Positions 44,117 through 53,173 of a DNA stretch of 64,000 nt are shown piece by piece (position 1 is the first letter of the stretch; every line of letters begins with the position of its first letter). The position numbers were made by a program, and so were the translations under genes. The notes beneath the pieces were generated by a model. It had not been told where the DNA came from, made no database searches, and worked only from the letters and a program-made list of their open reading frames with translations. Source of the stretch: CAVVST01 sp963750995 (lineage in GTDB: Bacteria > Acidobacteriota > Vicinamibacteria > Vicinamibacterales > UBA2999); assembly GCA_963750995.1 (NCBI GenBank), contig CAVVST010000005.1, positions 1,550,001 through 1,614,000 of the forward strand, read 5' to 3'.

Positions 44117-45356
44117 TGACGTGGCTGCGTACCGTCCAGTCGAGCTGCGGCGCGATCGCGCCGCGCTTCAGCTGGGTACCGGGCTCGCGCCCGTACGCCA
44201 TGAAGGTCAGGGCATTGTCGAGAACCACCTTCGTTTCCTTGCCGAGGTTCGTGTACACCGTAACGTTCACGGTGTAGGTCGTCTCGGCCAGCAGGTGCGC
44301 GGGCACGCGCACCACGAGATCGACCACGCCGCGGCGATCGGCAACGAACTCCTCGGCCTGCGTGGTGCGAAAGACCAGGAACCGTTTGGCGTAGACGTCG
44401 AGGAACGCGCGCAGCGTCGGGCCGGGCTTACGGACTTTCAGCCGCACGCGCACATAGATGTCTTCGGTCGTCGGCGCGGCGCCGATTTCTTCCCCGAGCG
44501 AGTTCAGCAGACGCACCGATGCGATTTCGGCGACGACGTTGGTGTGGCGGCCGGTCTTCTCGCCGAAGGCTGCTTCGCGGCCGGTGCCCCTGAGCGCGGC
44601 GTCTTCGTACTCGGCGACGACAAGCTCGGGCTCGCCGTCTTTCATCACCTCGCCCTTGTCGATCCAGATGATGCGATGACAGAGGCGCGAGACCGCGGCC
44701 ATGTCGTGAGACACAAACAGCACGGTCAGGCCACGTTCGGCTTCCTGGGCCACTCGCTGCAGGCATCGTTCCTGAAACGCGATGTCGCCGACCGCGAGAA
44801 TCTCGTCCGCCAGCAGGATGTCGGGCTGCATGTTGATCGCGACCGAGAAGGCGAGGCGCAGGTACATGCCGCTCGAATACTGGCGCAGCGGGTTGTCGGC
44901 GAAGTCGCCCAGCTCGGCGAACTCGACGATCGCGGGAATCCGGTCGAGCGCCTCCCGCCGCGGAATCCCGTGCATGGCGGCGTTCATCAGGATGTTGTCC
45001 TGCGCGGAGAAGTCAGGATTGAAGCCGGCGCCCAGCTCGAGCAGCGAGACGACCCGGCCGACGCCGGACACCCGCCCCTCGGTGGGACGAGTGACGCGCG
45101 CGATGACCTTGAGCAGCGTCGACTTCCCTGCGCCGTTCGCACCGATGATGCCGAGGATCTGGCTCGGGGGCACCGTGAACGTGACGTGGCGCAGCGCCCA
45201 GAGATCGCGGCCCTGGGCTACTCGCCCCGGCAACGTAATCCGCGGGAGCGGCATCCGAGCGAACCCGAGGTTGAGTGTTTTGCGGGGGGCGGCAGCCGCC
45301 TTCTTCGAGGGAACGAAGTACCGTTTGCCGAGATCCTCGACGATCAGACTGTCCAT
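44085..45356 (-). CDS. wzt: polysaccharide ABC exporter ATPase with C-terminal extension (Wzt-like)
   Basis: The protein has 423 residues. Walker A is IGANGAGKST (71-80), the ABC signature region is YSSGMYLRLAF (160-170), Walker B is ILLADE (180-185) and the switch histidine is in VSHDM. The long loop before Walker A (residues 18-50) and the order match the O-antigen/teichoic exporter group. From about residue 245 a separate beta-rich domain of about 175 residues follows (TNVVAEIASVRLLNSLG, FLDVYAKRFLVFRTTQAEEF). In Wzt proteins such a domain binds the chain-end cap of the glycan. This supports export of a capped polysaccharide, consistent with the methyltransferases next to it. Confidence 0.9.
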   Translation of the reverse strand: MDSLIVEDLGKRYFVPSKKAAAAPRKTLNLGFARMPLPRITLPGRVAQGRDLWALRHVTFTVPPSQILGIIGANGAGKSTLLKVIARVTRPTEGRVSGVGRVVSLLELGAGFNPDFSAQDNILMNAAMHGIPRREALDRIPAIVEFAELGDFADNPLRQYSSGMYLRLAFSVAINMQPDILLADEILAVGDIAFQERCLQRVAQEAERGLTVLFVSHDMAAVSRLCHRIIWIDKGEVMKDGEPELVVAEYEDAALRGTGREAAFGEKTGRHTNVVAEIASVRLLNSLGEEIGAAPTTEDIYVRVRLKVRKPGPTLRAFLDVYAKRFLVFRTTQAEEFVADRRGVVDLVVRVPAHLLAETTYTVNVTVYTNLGKETKVVLDNALTFMAYGREPGTQLKRGAIAPQLDWTVRSHVNARKKRKSAV

Positions 45357-45372
45357 GAACTCCGGGAAGCGA

Positions 45373-46411
45373 TCAGTGCAGTTCCCGGTTGCCGGTCTTG
45401 GTAATGATCGGAATATCCCGCATCCAGAGCTGCTTCTCCCACCATCCGCGGTTCGCCGTGTACCACGCGATCGTCCGATCGAGTCCTGCGTCGAAGCTCA
45501 CGTCCGGACGCCAGCCGAGCAGACGCTGCGCCTTGGAGGGATCAGCCGTATGGCGGAAGACCTGGCCCGGACGGTCGCCGACATACAGGATCTCGGCGTC
45601 TCGGCTTGTTCATCTTTTTCGCGACCAGCGGCGCCATCTCCGCCAGCGAGATGCTCTCCCCGTATCCCAGGTTGATGACCTCACCGACGAGCCGCGCCTT
45701 GTCGGCATGGGCCAGGCAATCGAGCGCACGACAGGTGTCTTCGACGTAGGTGAAGTCGCGCGCCGCCGAGCCGTCGCCATGCACGCGCAGCGGTTCGCCC
45801 AGCAGGCAGCTGGTGATGAAACGGGGAATCACCTTCTCCAGGTGCTGCCTCGGGCCGAACTGGTTGAAGGGACGGACGATGATCGCCGGCAGGTTGTAGG
45901 TGGCGAAATACGAGTAGACCAGCCGGTCCGCGCCCGCCTTGGCGCTGGCATACGGGCTCATCGGCATGAGCGGCGCCTCCTCGTCCATCTTTGGCGCCCG
46001 CGCCGTGCCGTACACCTCCGAGGTCGAGATGTGGATGAAGCGGTCGATGTGCTTGACGTGCTTCAGCACCGAGTTGGCGACGACCTGCGTGCCGAGCACG
46101 TCGGTCTCGAAGAAGTGGTAGTTGTCGTAGATCGATCGCGTCACGTGCGTTTCGGCGGCAAAGTGCACGACGACGTCCGCCTGCTCGACCAGCGAGTCAA
46201 CCAGCGAGGCGTTGCGCACGTCGCCGTACCAGAACTGGAGCCGGCCGCTGTTCGACGAATGATTGAACCCCCCGGGCAGGTTCTCGAGGCTGCCCGCATA
46301 GGTGAGCAGATCCAGCACCAGGATCCGGTAGTCAGGGTAGTTGTCGTAGATGTGATGAACGAAGTTGCTGCCGATGAAGCCGGCGCCGCCGGTGACGAGA
46401 AAAGTTTTCAC
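45373..46411 (-). CDS. rmlB: dTDP-glucose 4,6-dehydratase-like enzyme (one frameshift near 45605)
   Basis: I start at the GTG at 46411. A further in-frame ATG lies at 46447, but it would overlap the WbqC-like gene. TFLVTGGAGFIGSNF binds NAD. DLLTYAGSLENL, HFAAETHVTRSI, HISTSEVYG and SPYASAKAGADRLV (YxxxK) are the RmlB hallmarks, and NQFGPRQHLEKVIP follows. After a frame change at about 45605 the C-terminal part continues as GQVFRHTADPSKAQRLLGW and ends at 45373. The enzyme makes the dTDP-4-keto-6-deoxy sugar used for rhamnose and many amino sugars. No RmlA, RmlC or RmlD is in the window. A related dehydratase for another nucleotide sugar cannot be excluded. Confidence 0.8.
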
Positions 46412-46424
46412 AGGATGGTTCACT

Positions 46425-47132
46425 CTAACGTATGCCACCGAAGGCAATCAACGGCGCGTCGCCGCCGCAGTTAAGCACGAGGTCGAGCGCCGACATGTAG
46501 GGCACGAAGGGTCCGTGGAGCTGCGGGTAGGTCGGATGTGCATAGCGCTGCCATTCGACCGTGATGCCGTGCGCCTCGAACGCGGCGACATCCAGGTAGT
46601 CCTGCGCCGAGTCCCCCGACACATAGCGGGATGCGCCGAAGTGCCGGCAGATGTTGACGAGCCGCTCGGTGCGCTCGCCGCCGATCCCGAGTGCAGACGA
46701 TCGCTCGATGCGCGTGTCGAGCCCGAGCCATTGGGCGAGCAGCGCCGCACAGGCGAGATCGAGATCGACCAGTCGGTCCCACTTCAGCTGAAGCAGCTCT
46801 TCCAGCGCCGGCATGTAGTCGTCCAGAAACGGCGCGCGCGCGTACGCCTGCCGGATGCTGGTCACGTGCTTGCGCGCCCATGGCGTGCGTCCGTCGATTT
46901 CGACATCGACAAGGCACGGGAAGCCGTTCTCGCCGTGACGGACGGGCACCGTCAGCCATTGCGGCCCGTTCTGCGTCTTGATGCGATTCCGATTCCGCCA
47001 TCCATGCTTGTCGTACTGCACGTCGTCGTAATAAACGAACACGTCGGCGCGATGGAGCTGGTCGAAGAAGCCGAGCCACGGCAGGTAGCCGGGCTGGAGA
47101 ACGACGACGGTGCCAATCGAACGGTCGTTCAA
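46425..47132 (-). CDS. WbqC-like family protein
   Basis: The start is probably the TTG at 47132, which overlaps the upstream stop as TTGA, giving 235 residues. VVVLQPGYLPWLGFFDQLHRAD, FVYYDDVQYDKHGWRNRNRIK and GPQWLTVPV near the N-terminus, and YVSGDSAQDYLD and PQLHGPFVPYMSALDLVLNCG near the C-terminus, are the conserved blocks of the WbqC family. This family occurs in many O-antigen and glycan clusters and has been linked to sugar modification, but its reaction is not firmly known to me. Confidence 0.82.
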   Translation of the reverse strand: MNDRSIGTVVVLQPGYLPWLGFFDQLHRADVFVYYDDVQYDKHGWRNRNRIKTQNGPQWLTVPVRHGENGFPCLVDVEIDGRTPWARKHVTSIRQAYARAPFLDDYMPALEELLQLKWDRLVDLDLACAALLAQWLGLDTRIERSSALGIGGERTERLVNICRHFGASRYVSGDSAQDYLDVAAFEAHGITVEWQRYAHPTYPQLHGPFVPYMSALDLVLNCGGDAPLIAFGGIR

Positions 47133-47623
47133 TCGCGCGCGTCCGCATCGGAGGCCAGCCACACGCTCGACACGATGATCGAGGAAGCGCAGAAGAACAG
47201 GAACCAATCGAAGACGAATGAATGGACCACCGTCGTCAGGGGTCGATCGCCGAGCCGAACAGTGCCGGCCGGGGCGTCCGCCGCGATGCGGGCGGTGCCG
47301 CGCTCAATGTAATGCGTATCGGCGACACGTGGATCGCCGACGAGTGCGCCGACCCTCTCGGTCGAGGGATCGGTGAGATCGTACCCCCACGTCTGGTCGT
47401 CTCTCGGCTCGCCCTTCGCCAGGGCGAACCGTTGCTCCAGCGACGCGCGCTGATCTTGTGACAGGCCGGGCACCCAGCGCACGTGCACGCGCGGTGCGAA
47501 CGGTGAGGGCGACCACACGCGGAGCGCGATCGCGCCCGCGAGCATGATCATGCCTGCTGCCGCGAACCAGCGGATGCGCCGACGCTCTGTCGTCGCTGCG
47601 GCGTTGAGTGAATCAGCGCGCAC
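47129..47623 (-). CDS. small two-helix membrane protein made of a stand-alone VRW domain
   Basis: The start is the GTG at 47623 (164 residues). One helix (WFAAAGMIMLAGAIALRVW) is followed by an outer domain: VHVRWVPGLSQDQRASLEQ, FALAKGE, TWGYDLTDPSTERV, LVGDPRVADTHYIER. A second helix at the C-terminus (WFLFFCASSIIVSSVW) follows. The same domain occurs inside the GT-C-like protein at 1153-3109 and in the partial protein at 62865-64000. In this gene there is nothing else, which defines the limits of the domain. I do not recognise it from any named family. Its stop overlaps the start of the WbqC-like gene. Confidence 0.6.
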   Translation of the reverse strand: MRADSLNAAATTERRRIRWFAAAGMIMLAGAIALRVWSPSPFAPRVHVRWVPGLSQDQRASLEQRFALAKGEPRDDQTWGYDLTDPSTERVGALVGDPRVADTHYIERGTARIAADAPAGTVRLGDRPLTTVVHSFVFDWFLFFCASSIIVSSVWLASDADARD

Positions 47624-47665
47624 GTTCGCGAGAATAGCATGGACCTGTGAGGGTAATATCGTGCG

Positions 47666-49915
47666 ATGAACGGCGTCGAGACCGCGATGCTCGCCGGACG
47701 ACTGCTCGCAGTCAGTACCGCGCTGCTGCTCGTTCCCGGGCTCGCCATGCTCGCGCTGTTGAGACTGCGGTCCGAATGGCCCGAGCGCATCGTCATGGCC
47801 TTCGCCGCGAGCTACGTGTGGATGTTCATCCTGTCGATCCTGGTGCCCCTCGCAGGAGCCACCGTCGATTACGCCCTCGCGATCACGATCGTACTGGCCG
47901 CTGCGCTGATCGGCGCCGGCGTCAGGCACTGGCGCCGCAACGCATCGGCTGCCGGCCGCGTTCGGCCCATGGTTCGAAGCGACACGCTGTTGGTGCTCGC
48001 GATCGTCATCGGCAGCATCGTCGCCGGGTGGATTAACGAGCCGCCCTTCACGGGCGAAGAGGCGCTGGACGTCGCGTCGATTTCGCGATTCGCTGACGGT
48101 GGACGTATCACCTTTGAAAATACGTCGCTTTTTCCAGGCACCCGGCCGGTCTACCTCTTTCAGCCGTACCAGTTGGCAGTCGCGATGGTCGCGCGCGCCG
48201 CTGGAACGGATCCTGTCGTCGCGTTCCTCAAATTCAGGGCGTTCCTTGCGCCTCTGGCCGCCATCTTTCTCTACAGCCTGCTGCGACGGCTCGCAGCCAC
48301 CCAGGCCGAAGCCGTGTGCGCGTTCATCGTCGTGGCGATCGTTGTCGTGCTGGACGTCCAGACGTGGGAATGGAACTCGCTGTTTCCCTTTGTGCGGCGC
48401 GGCGGGTTCAGCGCCGGTCTGTGCGTGCCCGCCCTGATGGTGCTGTGCCTGACGGCCACACGACGGGCAGAAGAACCCGCTGCCCGCCGGATACGCGCCG
48501 TGGCGCTGGCGATGGCTCCGGGCCTGCTGGTGGCTTCCCTGGCAACGCATCCACTCGAAATGTTCACGGTGCTCTTTTTTGCCGGGGGAATTGCGCTCGT
48601 CACACTCGCAGGCATCGATCGGGGCGGGGATCGACGGTACGCCGCAGCGCTGATGTTGCTCCTGGCGGTCACCGCCGGCGCGTACGTATCCGTTCAGTCA
48701 CGGCTGGTCCCATACGTTGCCGAGCACGAACGCGAGGCCAAGCGGGGCGTCCGCGCGGACCTGACGCGGCTTAGCGCCGATCCCGTAAGGGCCATCATCG
48801 GCCGCTCCGAAGCGCGCGACCTCCTCAGCCGGACGATCCCCTCGACGACGGCTATCGTGTTTGGAATTCCGGCACTCGCGCTTGCCGCGCTGCGGACGCC
48901 GGTGGCGGCGGCCATCCTGGCGATGGGCATCGTTCCCCTGGCCCTGGTCTATGCGGCTCCCGCCGGACTGATGGTGCTCACGCTCCTGACGTCGGTGGCG
49001 ACGGTGAAGGATGTCAATGCGTACTTCTCGCTGCTGGGACTTCTGTCGCTCGCGCTGGGCATCACGGCGCTTGCCCATGCGGTGTTGCGAGCCGCGGCCT
49101 GGCGACAGGACGGATTCCGGCAGGTCGTCGTGACCGCAGCCGTCGGATCAGTGGTCCTGGTCCTGGGATGGACCGTAATCAGGCGCGGCGCCGATTGGCT
49201 CGCCGCACGCACGATTACCCAGCCCGAGGTCGGGCTGGGTCTCGCCGTGGCGGTCGCAATCGCGGTGCTGATGATCGCGCGAGCGTCGAACGACCCGAGG
49301 CTCAAGACGTCTGCCTTCTCGACGGGCGTGGTCCTGGTGGCGGCGGCGTTCGCATTGGTCGCCGCGATGCCGGAGCGCGCATTCGGCGGCCCTTTCGCGC
49401 GGCGCGAGCCGGTAACGATACTGGAACGGCTGCGAGCCGCGCGGGCGACGCCGTCGATCATGCAGTGGCCGAGGTACTACGAGCTCCTGAAAGATTCGAT
49501 CGCTCCCTCGCTGCCGGTGCCGCGAGAGGTGGTCGACGAACTGCGCGCGCGGATGCCGCCACGCCAAGTCCTGCTTGCGAACCCGTTATACAGCTGCGCA
49601 CTCGTCGTCCTGTTGGATGCCTATTGCATCAACCCTGCATCGATTTACGGCCATTACTTTCAGCCGGCGGCCTCCTACTTCGAACGGTATGTCACCGACG
49701 ACGGCGCCGACATGCCGCGTCATCCCTTCTACAACGACGACCCGGCGATCGCGGATACCGAGCGCGCGCTGCTTGGCGAGTATGGAGTGTCGTACATCCT
49801 CGCCGATCCGCCCTATGCAGAAGCGATCGCCCGGAAGCTTCGCATGGCGACCGTCGACGCCGCCCTCGTGATCGACAAGCGAGGCTACCGTCTGTACCGG
49901 ATCGAGGGCCGCTGA
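47666..49915 (+). CDS. large polytopic membrane protein, GT-C-like
   Basis: The single plus-strand gene of this part, 749 residues, starts at the ATG at 47666 with GAGGG about 14 bases upstream. Many helices occupy residues 1 to about 590. FTGEEALDVASISRFADGG and PVYLFQPYQLAVAMVARAAG stand where the minus-strand proteins at 50891 and 53972 have their RVHI...RL and YPFPGTHY blocks. A soluble C-terminal domain of about 150 residues (RYYELLKDSIAPSLP to RLYRIEG) resembles the tail of those proteins. A glycosyltransferase of the GT-C fold acting on the outer face of the membrane is my best reading. The donor is unknown. Confidence 0.55.
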   Translation: MNGVETAMLAGRLLAVSTALLLVPGLAMLALLRLRSEWPERIVMAFAASYVWMFILSILVPLAGATVDYALAITIVLAAALIGAGVRHWRRNASAAGRVRPMVRSDTLLVLAIVIGSIVAGWINEPPFTGEEALDVASISRFADGGRITFENTSLFPGTRPVYLFQPYQLAVAMVARAAGTDPVVAFLKFRAFLAPLAAIFLYSLLRRLAATQAEAVCAFIVVAIVVVLDVQTWEWNSLFPFVRRGGFSAGLCVPALMVLCLTATRRAEEPAARRIRAVALAMAPGLLVASLATHPLEMFTVLFFAGGIALVTLAGIDRGGDRRYAAALMLLLAVTAGAYVSVQSRLVPYVAEHEREAKRGVRADLTRLSADPVRAIIGRSEARDLLSRTIPSTTAIVFGIPALALAALRTPVAAAILAMGIVPLALVYAAPAGLMVLTLLTSVATVKDVNAYFSLLGLLSLALGITALAHAVLRAAAWRQDGFRQVVVTAAVGSVVLVLGWTVIRRGADWLAARTITQPEVGLGLAVAVAIAVLMIARASNDPRLKTSAFSTGVVLVAAAFALVAAMPERAFGGPFARREPVTILERLRAARATPSIMQWPRYYELLKDSIAPSLPVPREVVDELRARMPPRQVLLANPLYSCALVVLLDAYCINPASIYGHYFQPAASYFERYVTDDGADMPRHPFYNDDPAIADTERALLGEYGVSYILADPPYAEAIARKLRMATVDAALVIDKRGYRLYRIEGR

Positions 49916-49925
49916 CGCCGGCGTA

Positions 49926-50894
49926 TCAGGAAGCCGATACGGCATCGTCAGTGACGACTGGAGCGCGCAGCCAGAAGACCAGCCCAATCGCACTGGCAAT
50001 CAACAGATGCGCGTACAGCAGCAGCGAGATCGCGACGGCGACTTCAGGCGCAATGCCGAGCGGAGCGAGCAGCGAGGCGTGCAGTTGCTCGCGCAGGCCG
50101 AGCCCATTGACGGAGATGGGAACGCTGCTCAACACCGTCGTTGCAGTCACGACGGCAAACATCGCCAGAAAGGGCGGCGGGGTGCTTCGATCGAGCGCCA
50201 CAAAGCGCATGTACACGAGCGTCACCGCGACCGCATACCCGATGACGACCACGGCCGCGTGCACGTAGACGGCCGGCCGGCTGAGCGGGACCGACATCTC
50301 GAGGCGAAGGCGCTGTAACCGGGCGGCAACGTCCACAGCCCGCGTGCCGAGCCAACGCACCCGCGCGGGCAGACCACCCGTGCCGACGCCAGTCAACACC
50401 AGTGCGCCGAGGGCAGCCACCGCGATACCGCTGCAGACGATTTGCGCCGCCGTGAGCCGGGCGGCGCCAACCGGGCTCGCCGCCAGCGCACCGGCGGCGA
50501 GCGCAGCCAGAAGGCCAACGCCAAGGATTCGATCCAGCGCGACGGATGCCGCGATCGGCCGGTAACCATGACGCTGGCCGAGGTAGTACACCTTCGCGAC
50601 GTCGCCCCCCACCGTCGATGGAAGGAAGTTATTGACGAAAATGGCGACGAAGTAGTGACAAAGAATCCGTGTAAACGGCACGGCCACGCCGCCGGCGCGG
50701 AGCAGCTTCGTCCAGCGCCACGCATACGCAACCTGTCCGAGCAGGACGACGGCAAGAGAAAGCAGGTAGAACCACCATGGCACGCCAGCGAAGAGCGCCG
50801 TCATTGCAGCAAGGTCGAGGCGACGAGCCAACAGCACCAGCAGCACCACCGTCACCAGCGTCTGCGCGACGACCCAACGATGCCTGGTATTCAC
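49926..50894 (-). CDS. flippase-like membrane protein (lysylphosphatidylglycerol synthase TM family)
   Basis: The protein has 322 residues and about eight helices. YAWRWTKLLRAGG, FVNNFLPSTVGGDVAKVYYL and PISVNGLGLREQL are the conserved blocks of the UPF0104/LPG synthase transmembrane family (PF03706-type). The VGGDV and GLGLRE motifs are the most diagnostic. Free-standing members of this family are often found with glycosyltransferases and are proposed to move polyprenyl-linked sugars across the membrane. Here it directly follows a GT-C-like gene and is close to a DPM-like GT2 gene, which supports that role by context only. Confidence 0.8.
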   Translation of the reverse strand: MNTRHRWVVAQTLVTVVLLVLLARRLDLAAMTALFAGVPWWFYLLSLAVVLLGQVAYAWRWTKLLRAGGVAVPFTRILCHYFVAIFVNNFLPSTVGGDVAKVYYLGQRHGYRPIAASVALDRILGVGLLAALAAGALAASPVGAARLTAAQIVCSGIAVAALGALVLTGVGTGGLPARVRWLGTRAVDVAARLQRLRLEMSVPLSRPAVYVHAAVVVIGYAVAVTLVYMRFVALDRSTPPPFLAMFAVVTATTVLSSVPISVNGLGLREQLHASLLAPLGIAPEVAVAISLLLYAHLLIASAIGLVFWLRAPVVTDDAVSAS

Positions 50895-53173
50895 AGCCGA
50901 AGTGAGCGGAATGCCGGGGACACCTCATAGAGCGCCCACCGGCCATCGTCGTAGCGGGGTGTAAACACGTCGGGATCCTGCGCGAGTACGCCTGTCATGA
51001 GCGCGTGAAATCGTGGATTGACCAGCACATGTGTCACCGACAGGTTCCGGACGAAGGCGAGCCGGTCGGCTCGCGCCTCGCAGGCATTGAAGAGCGGCTG
51101 GTCGCCGCAGGCGGCCGTCGAACGGTCGTAGCTCTCGAAGTACCTGACGAAAATTGCCCTCGGGATGAGACCCTGCGCGGGTCCGGGCCACGCCACCATC
51201 CGCTGGGGCACGAACAGCGTGGGTTGGTACTCTTCGTTGATGTCAATCGCGAGCACGCTGTCGACCGGCAGGTCATTCGCGACCAGCCGCATCAGCGCCG
51301 GCGGCGGTGGACAGAATTGCCCATTTGCCAGGCACGGCAATGACGCGAGAAGTTCTGCGGGCGTGCCGGGAGACTGCGCCGCAAGGCTGGAGCGGAGCGA
51401 GCTCTGCGGCAACTCGGTCGCGACGACCAGCGGTACGGCCATTGCCGCCATGATCACCACCCAGCCGCGGCGAGGATGTTCCACCCATCGATCGGCGACC
51501 GGCCTCCCGCGCGCACACCACAACCGCCAAGCCATCGCGGCGTAACCCGCCAGTACCGGCGCGAAAAGCAGATCTGCCTGCTCCGGATGATCCGCCAGGT
51601 AGGGACCCAGTTCGCGGATCGCGGCGCCGGCCGCGGCGGCGACGCCAAGCGCGATGGGCAACGCGACCAGGTAGCGCCACTGCGACAGCCTGGCTGACAC
51701 AAGGTACAGCGACACGCCGGCGAGGATATGGATGAAAAAGATGACGTTGCGGACGGGTGTGTAGAGGATCTCGAAGTACGTCACGTAGGCATAAGGAATC
51801 GCGAGCAGCGGGAACCGGATGATCAGCAGGTAGCAGACGATACTCGCCGCCACGAGCATTGCCAGCGGGCGGCGCCGCAATGCGAACAGCGCGAAGGGAC
51901 TCGCGAGCAGGACGACGGGGTTCCAGCCGTGAAACATCGGTTCGAAGGCCACCATGTAGGTGCGCAGCAGCGGGAATGGCCGACCGACGAGGTCGAGCCA
52001 GGAAGCACCGCGAAAGACTTCCAGAAGACCTGCCCGCTCACCTTCGACCAGGTCGTCAACGAGCGGAACTGCGCTTCGTTGCCACGCCGTATACGCGAGA
52101 AGCGCGCCCGCCGTGGCGACCACCAGGAACGCTGCGCGCCTCGAAACGAGTGCTTTGTCTCGCATCATCCACGTGACAGCCGCGAATGCGGTCATGTACA
52201 CGAGGAACTGCACGATCTCCCGCGGATGGACCATGATCAGCATCACCGCGAGCCCAAGCGTGGCGGCTGCGAAAAAGTTGCGCTCGCGTGTCTCAGCTGC
52301 CGAAAGGAACTGCACGGCGAGGAGCAACAGGGCGGGAAGCAGCACCCCCATCGCCAGGTCCGATGCATGGCTGTACGGCGCCAGCTGCGCCCAGGAGAAG
52401 CCGGGAACACCCCCGAACGCACCGCTGGCAGCCAGCGCCGCCGCGACGAACGTCGCGGCCAATGCGATCCGCCGGCTTGCGAACATCGTCTGGGCACAGC
52501 CATACAGCAGGACCGGCGCCGCCATGCCCCAGATCGCCCGCGTCTTGTAGTACAGGAAAAATGGGTCGATGTCGTCCAGCCGCGCCATCAGCGCGAGCAT
52601 GTAGTGCGTGCCCGGAAATGGGTACGTGTACACGATGTCCGGGGCGATATACATCGTATAGAGCGTCGGCGACGATAGGTGCACGAGCCGGCGGACGAGC
52701 GAGATGTGAATGCGCGGCTCGGTCGTGTCAAATGGCGATCCCGCAAGATACAACCCGGCACCCAGCGCCACGACCGTGATGCCCAACACGATTTCGCCAT
52801 GAGGCGCCCGGACGCTGACCCCGCTCCCACCGCGCCACAGCGCGACCGCCGCATGAATCAGCGCCAGCGTGGCCAGCAGCATGATCGCAACGTCGACAGA
52901 AAACGCGTACATCACGGCGGCGATCGTGACGAGCTGTATCAGGGCAAAGCTGATTCCCAGGCTGACGCCAATCAGTTCCAGCAGGCTGAAGGCATCCCGC
53001 GGCCGCCACGCCAGGACAGCCAGCATCCCGGGTATTACCGTGACAACGATGCCCGCCGAGAAAATGCGCAACGCCCACGTCGCATCCGAGTTGGATGGAA
53101 GATACCGGGCGGCCACCGCGACCGCCACGACGACGATCGCCGCGAACACCATTCCGCGGGGCGCTCCGTTCAT
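50891..53173 (-). CDS. large polytopic membrane protein, GT-C-like, YPFPGTHY family
   Basis: I start at the ATG at 53173 (ATGA overlap with the GT2 gene), 760 residues. About a dozen helices occur, with an outer-loop block RVHISLVRRLVHLSSP and YTYPFPGTHYMLALMARLD-type sequence in the first third. A soluble C-terminal domain of about 200 residues contains PVDSVLAIDINEEYQPTLF, FVPQRMVAW, LSVTHVLVNPRFHALMTGVL and YDDGRWALYEV. It is a paralogue of the gene at 53972-56278. Proteins of this layout are uncharacterised, and a polyprenyl-phosphate-sugar dependent transferase is likely. Confidence 0.6.
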   Translation of the reverse strand: MNGAPRGMVFAAIVVVAVAVAARYLPSNSDATWALRIFSAGIVVTVIPGMLAVLAWRPRDAFSLLELIGVSLGISFALIQLVTIAAVMYAFSVDVAIMLLATLALIHAAVALWRGGSGVSVRAPHGEIVLGITVVALGAGLYLAGSPFDTTEPRIHISLVRRLVHLSSPTLYTMYIAPDIVYTYPFPGTHYMLALMARLDDIDPFFLYYKTRAIWGMAAPVLLYGCAQTMFASRRIALAATFVAAALAASGAFGGVPGFSWAQLAPYSHASDLAMGVLLPALLLLAVQFLSAAETRERNFFAAATLGLAVMLIMVHPREIVQFLVYMTAFAAVTWMMRDKALVSRRAAFLVVATAGALLAYTAWQRSAVPLVDDLVEGERAGLLEVFRGASWLDLVGRPFPLLRTYMVAFEPMFHGWNPVVLLASPFALFALRRRPLAMLVAASIVCYLLIIRFPLLAIPYAYVTYFEILYTPVRNVIFFIHILAGVSLYLVSARLSQWRYLVALPIALGVAAAAGAAIRELGPYLADHPEQADLLFAPVLAGYAAMAWRLWCARGRPVADRWVEHPRRGWVVIMAAMAVPLVVATELPQSSLRSSLAAQSPGTPAELLASLPCLANGQFCPPPPALMRLVANDLPVDSVLAIDINEEYQPTLFVPQRMVAWPGPAQGLIPRAIFVRYFESYDRSTAACGDQPLFNACEARADRLAFVRNLSVTHVLVNPRFHALMTGVLAQDPDVFTPRYDDGRWALYEVSPAFRSLRL

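Noticed and set aside
49916..49945. Terminator between the convergent genes at 49915 and 49926
   Set aside because: The only inverted repeat (CGTATC ... GATACG) is short, has a mismatch next to it and no T-run.
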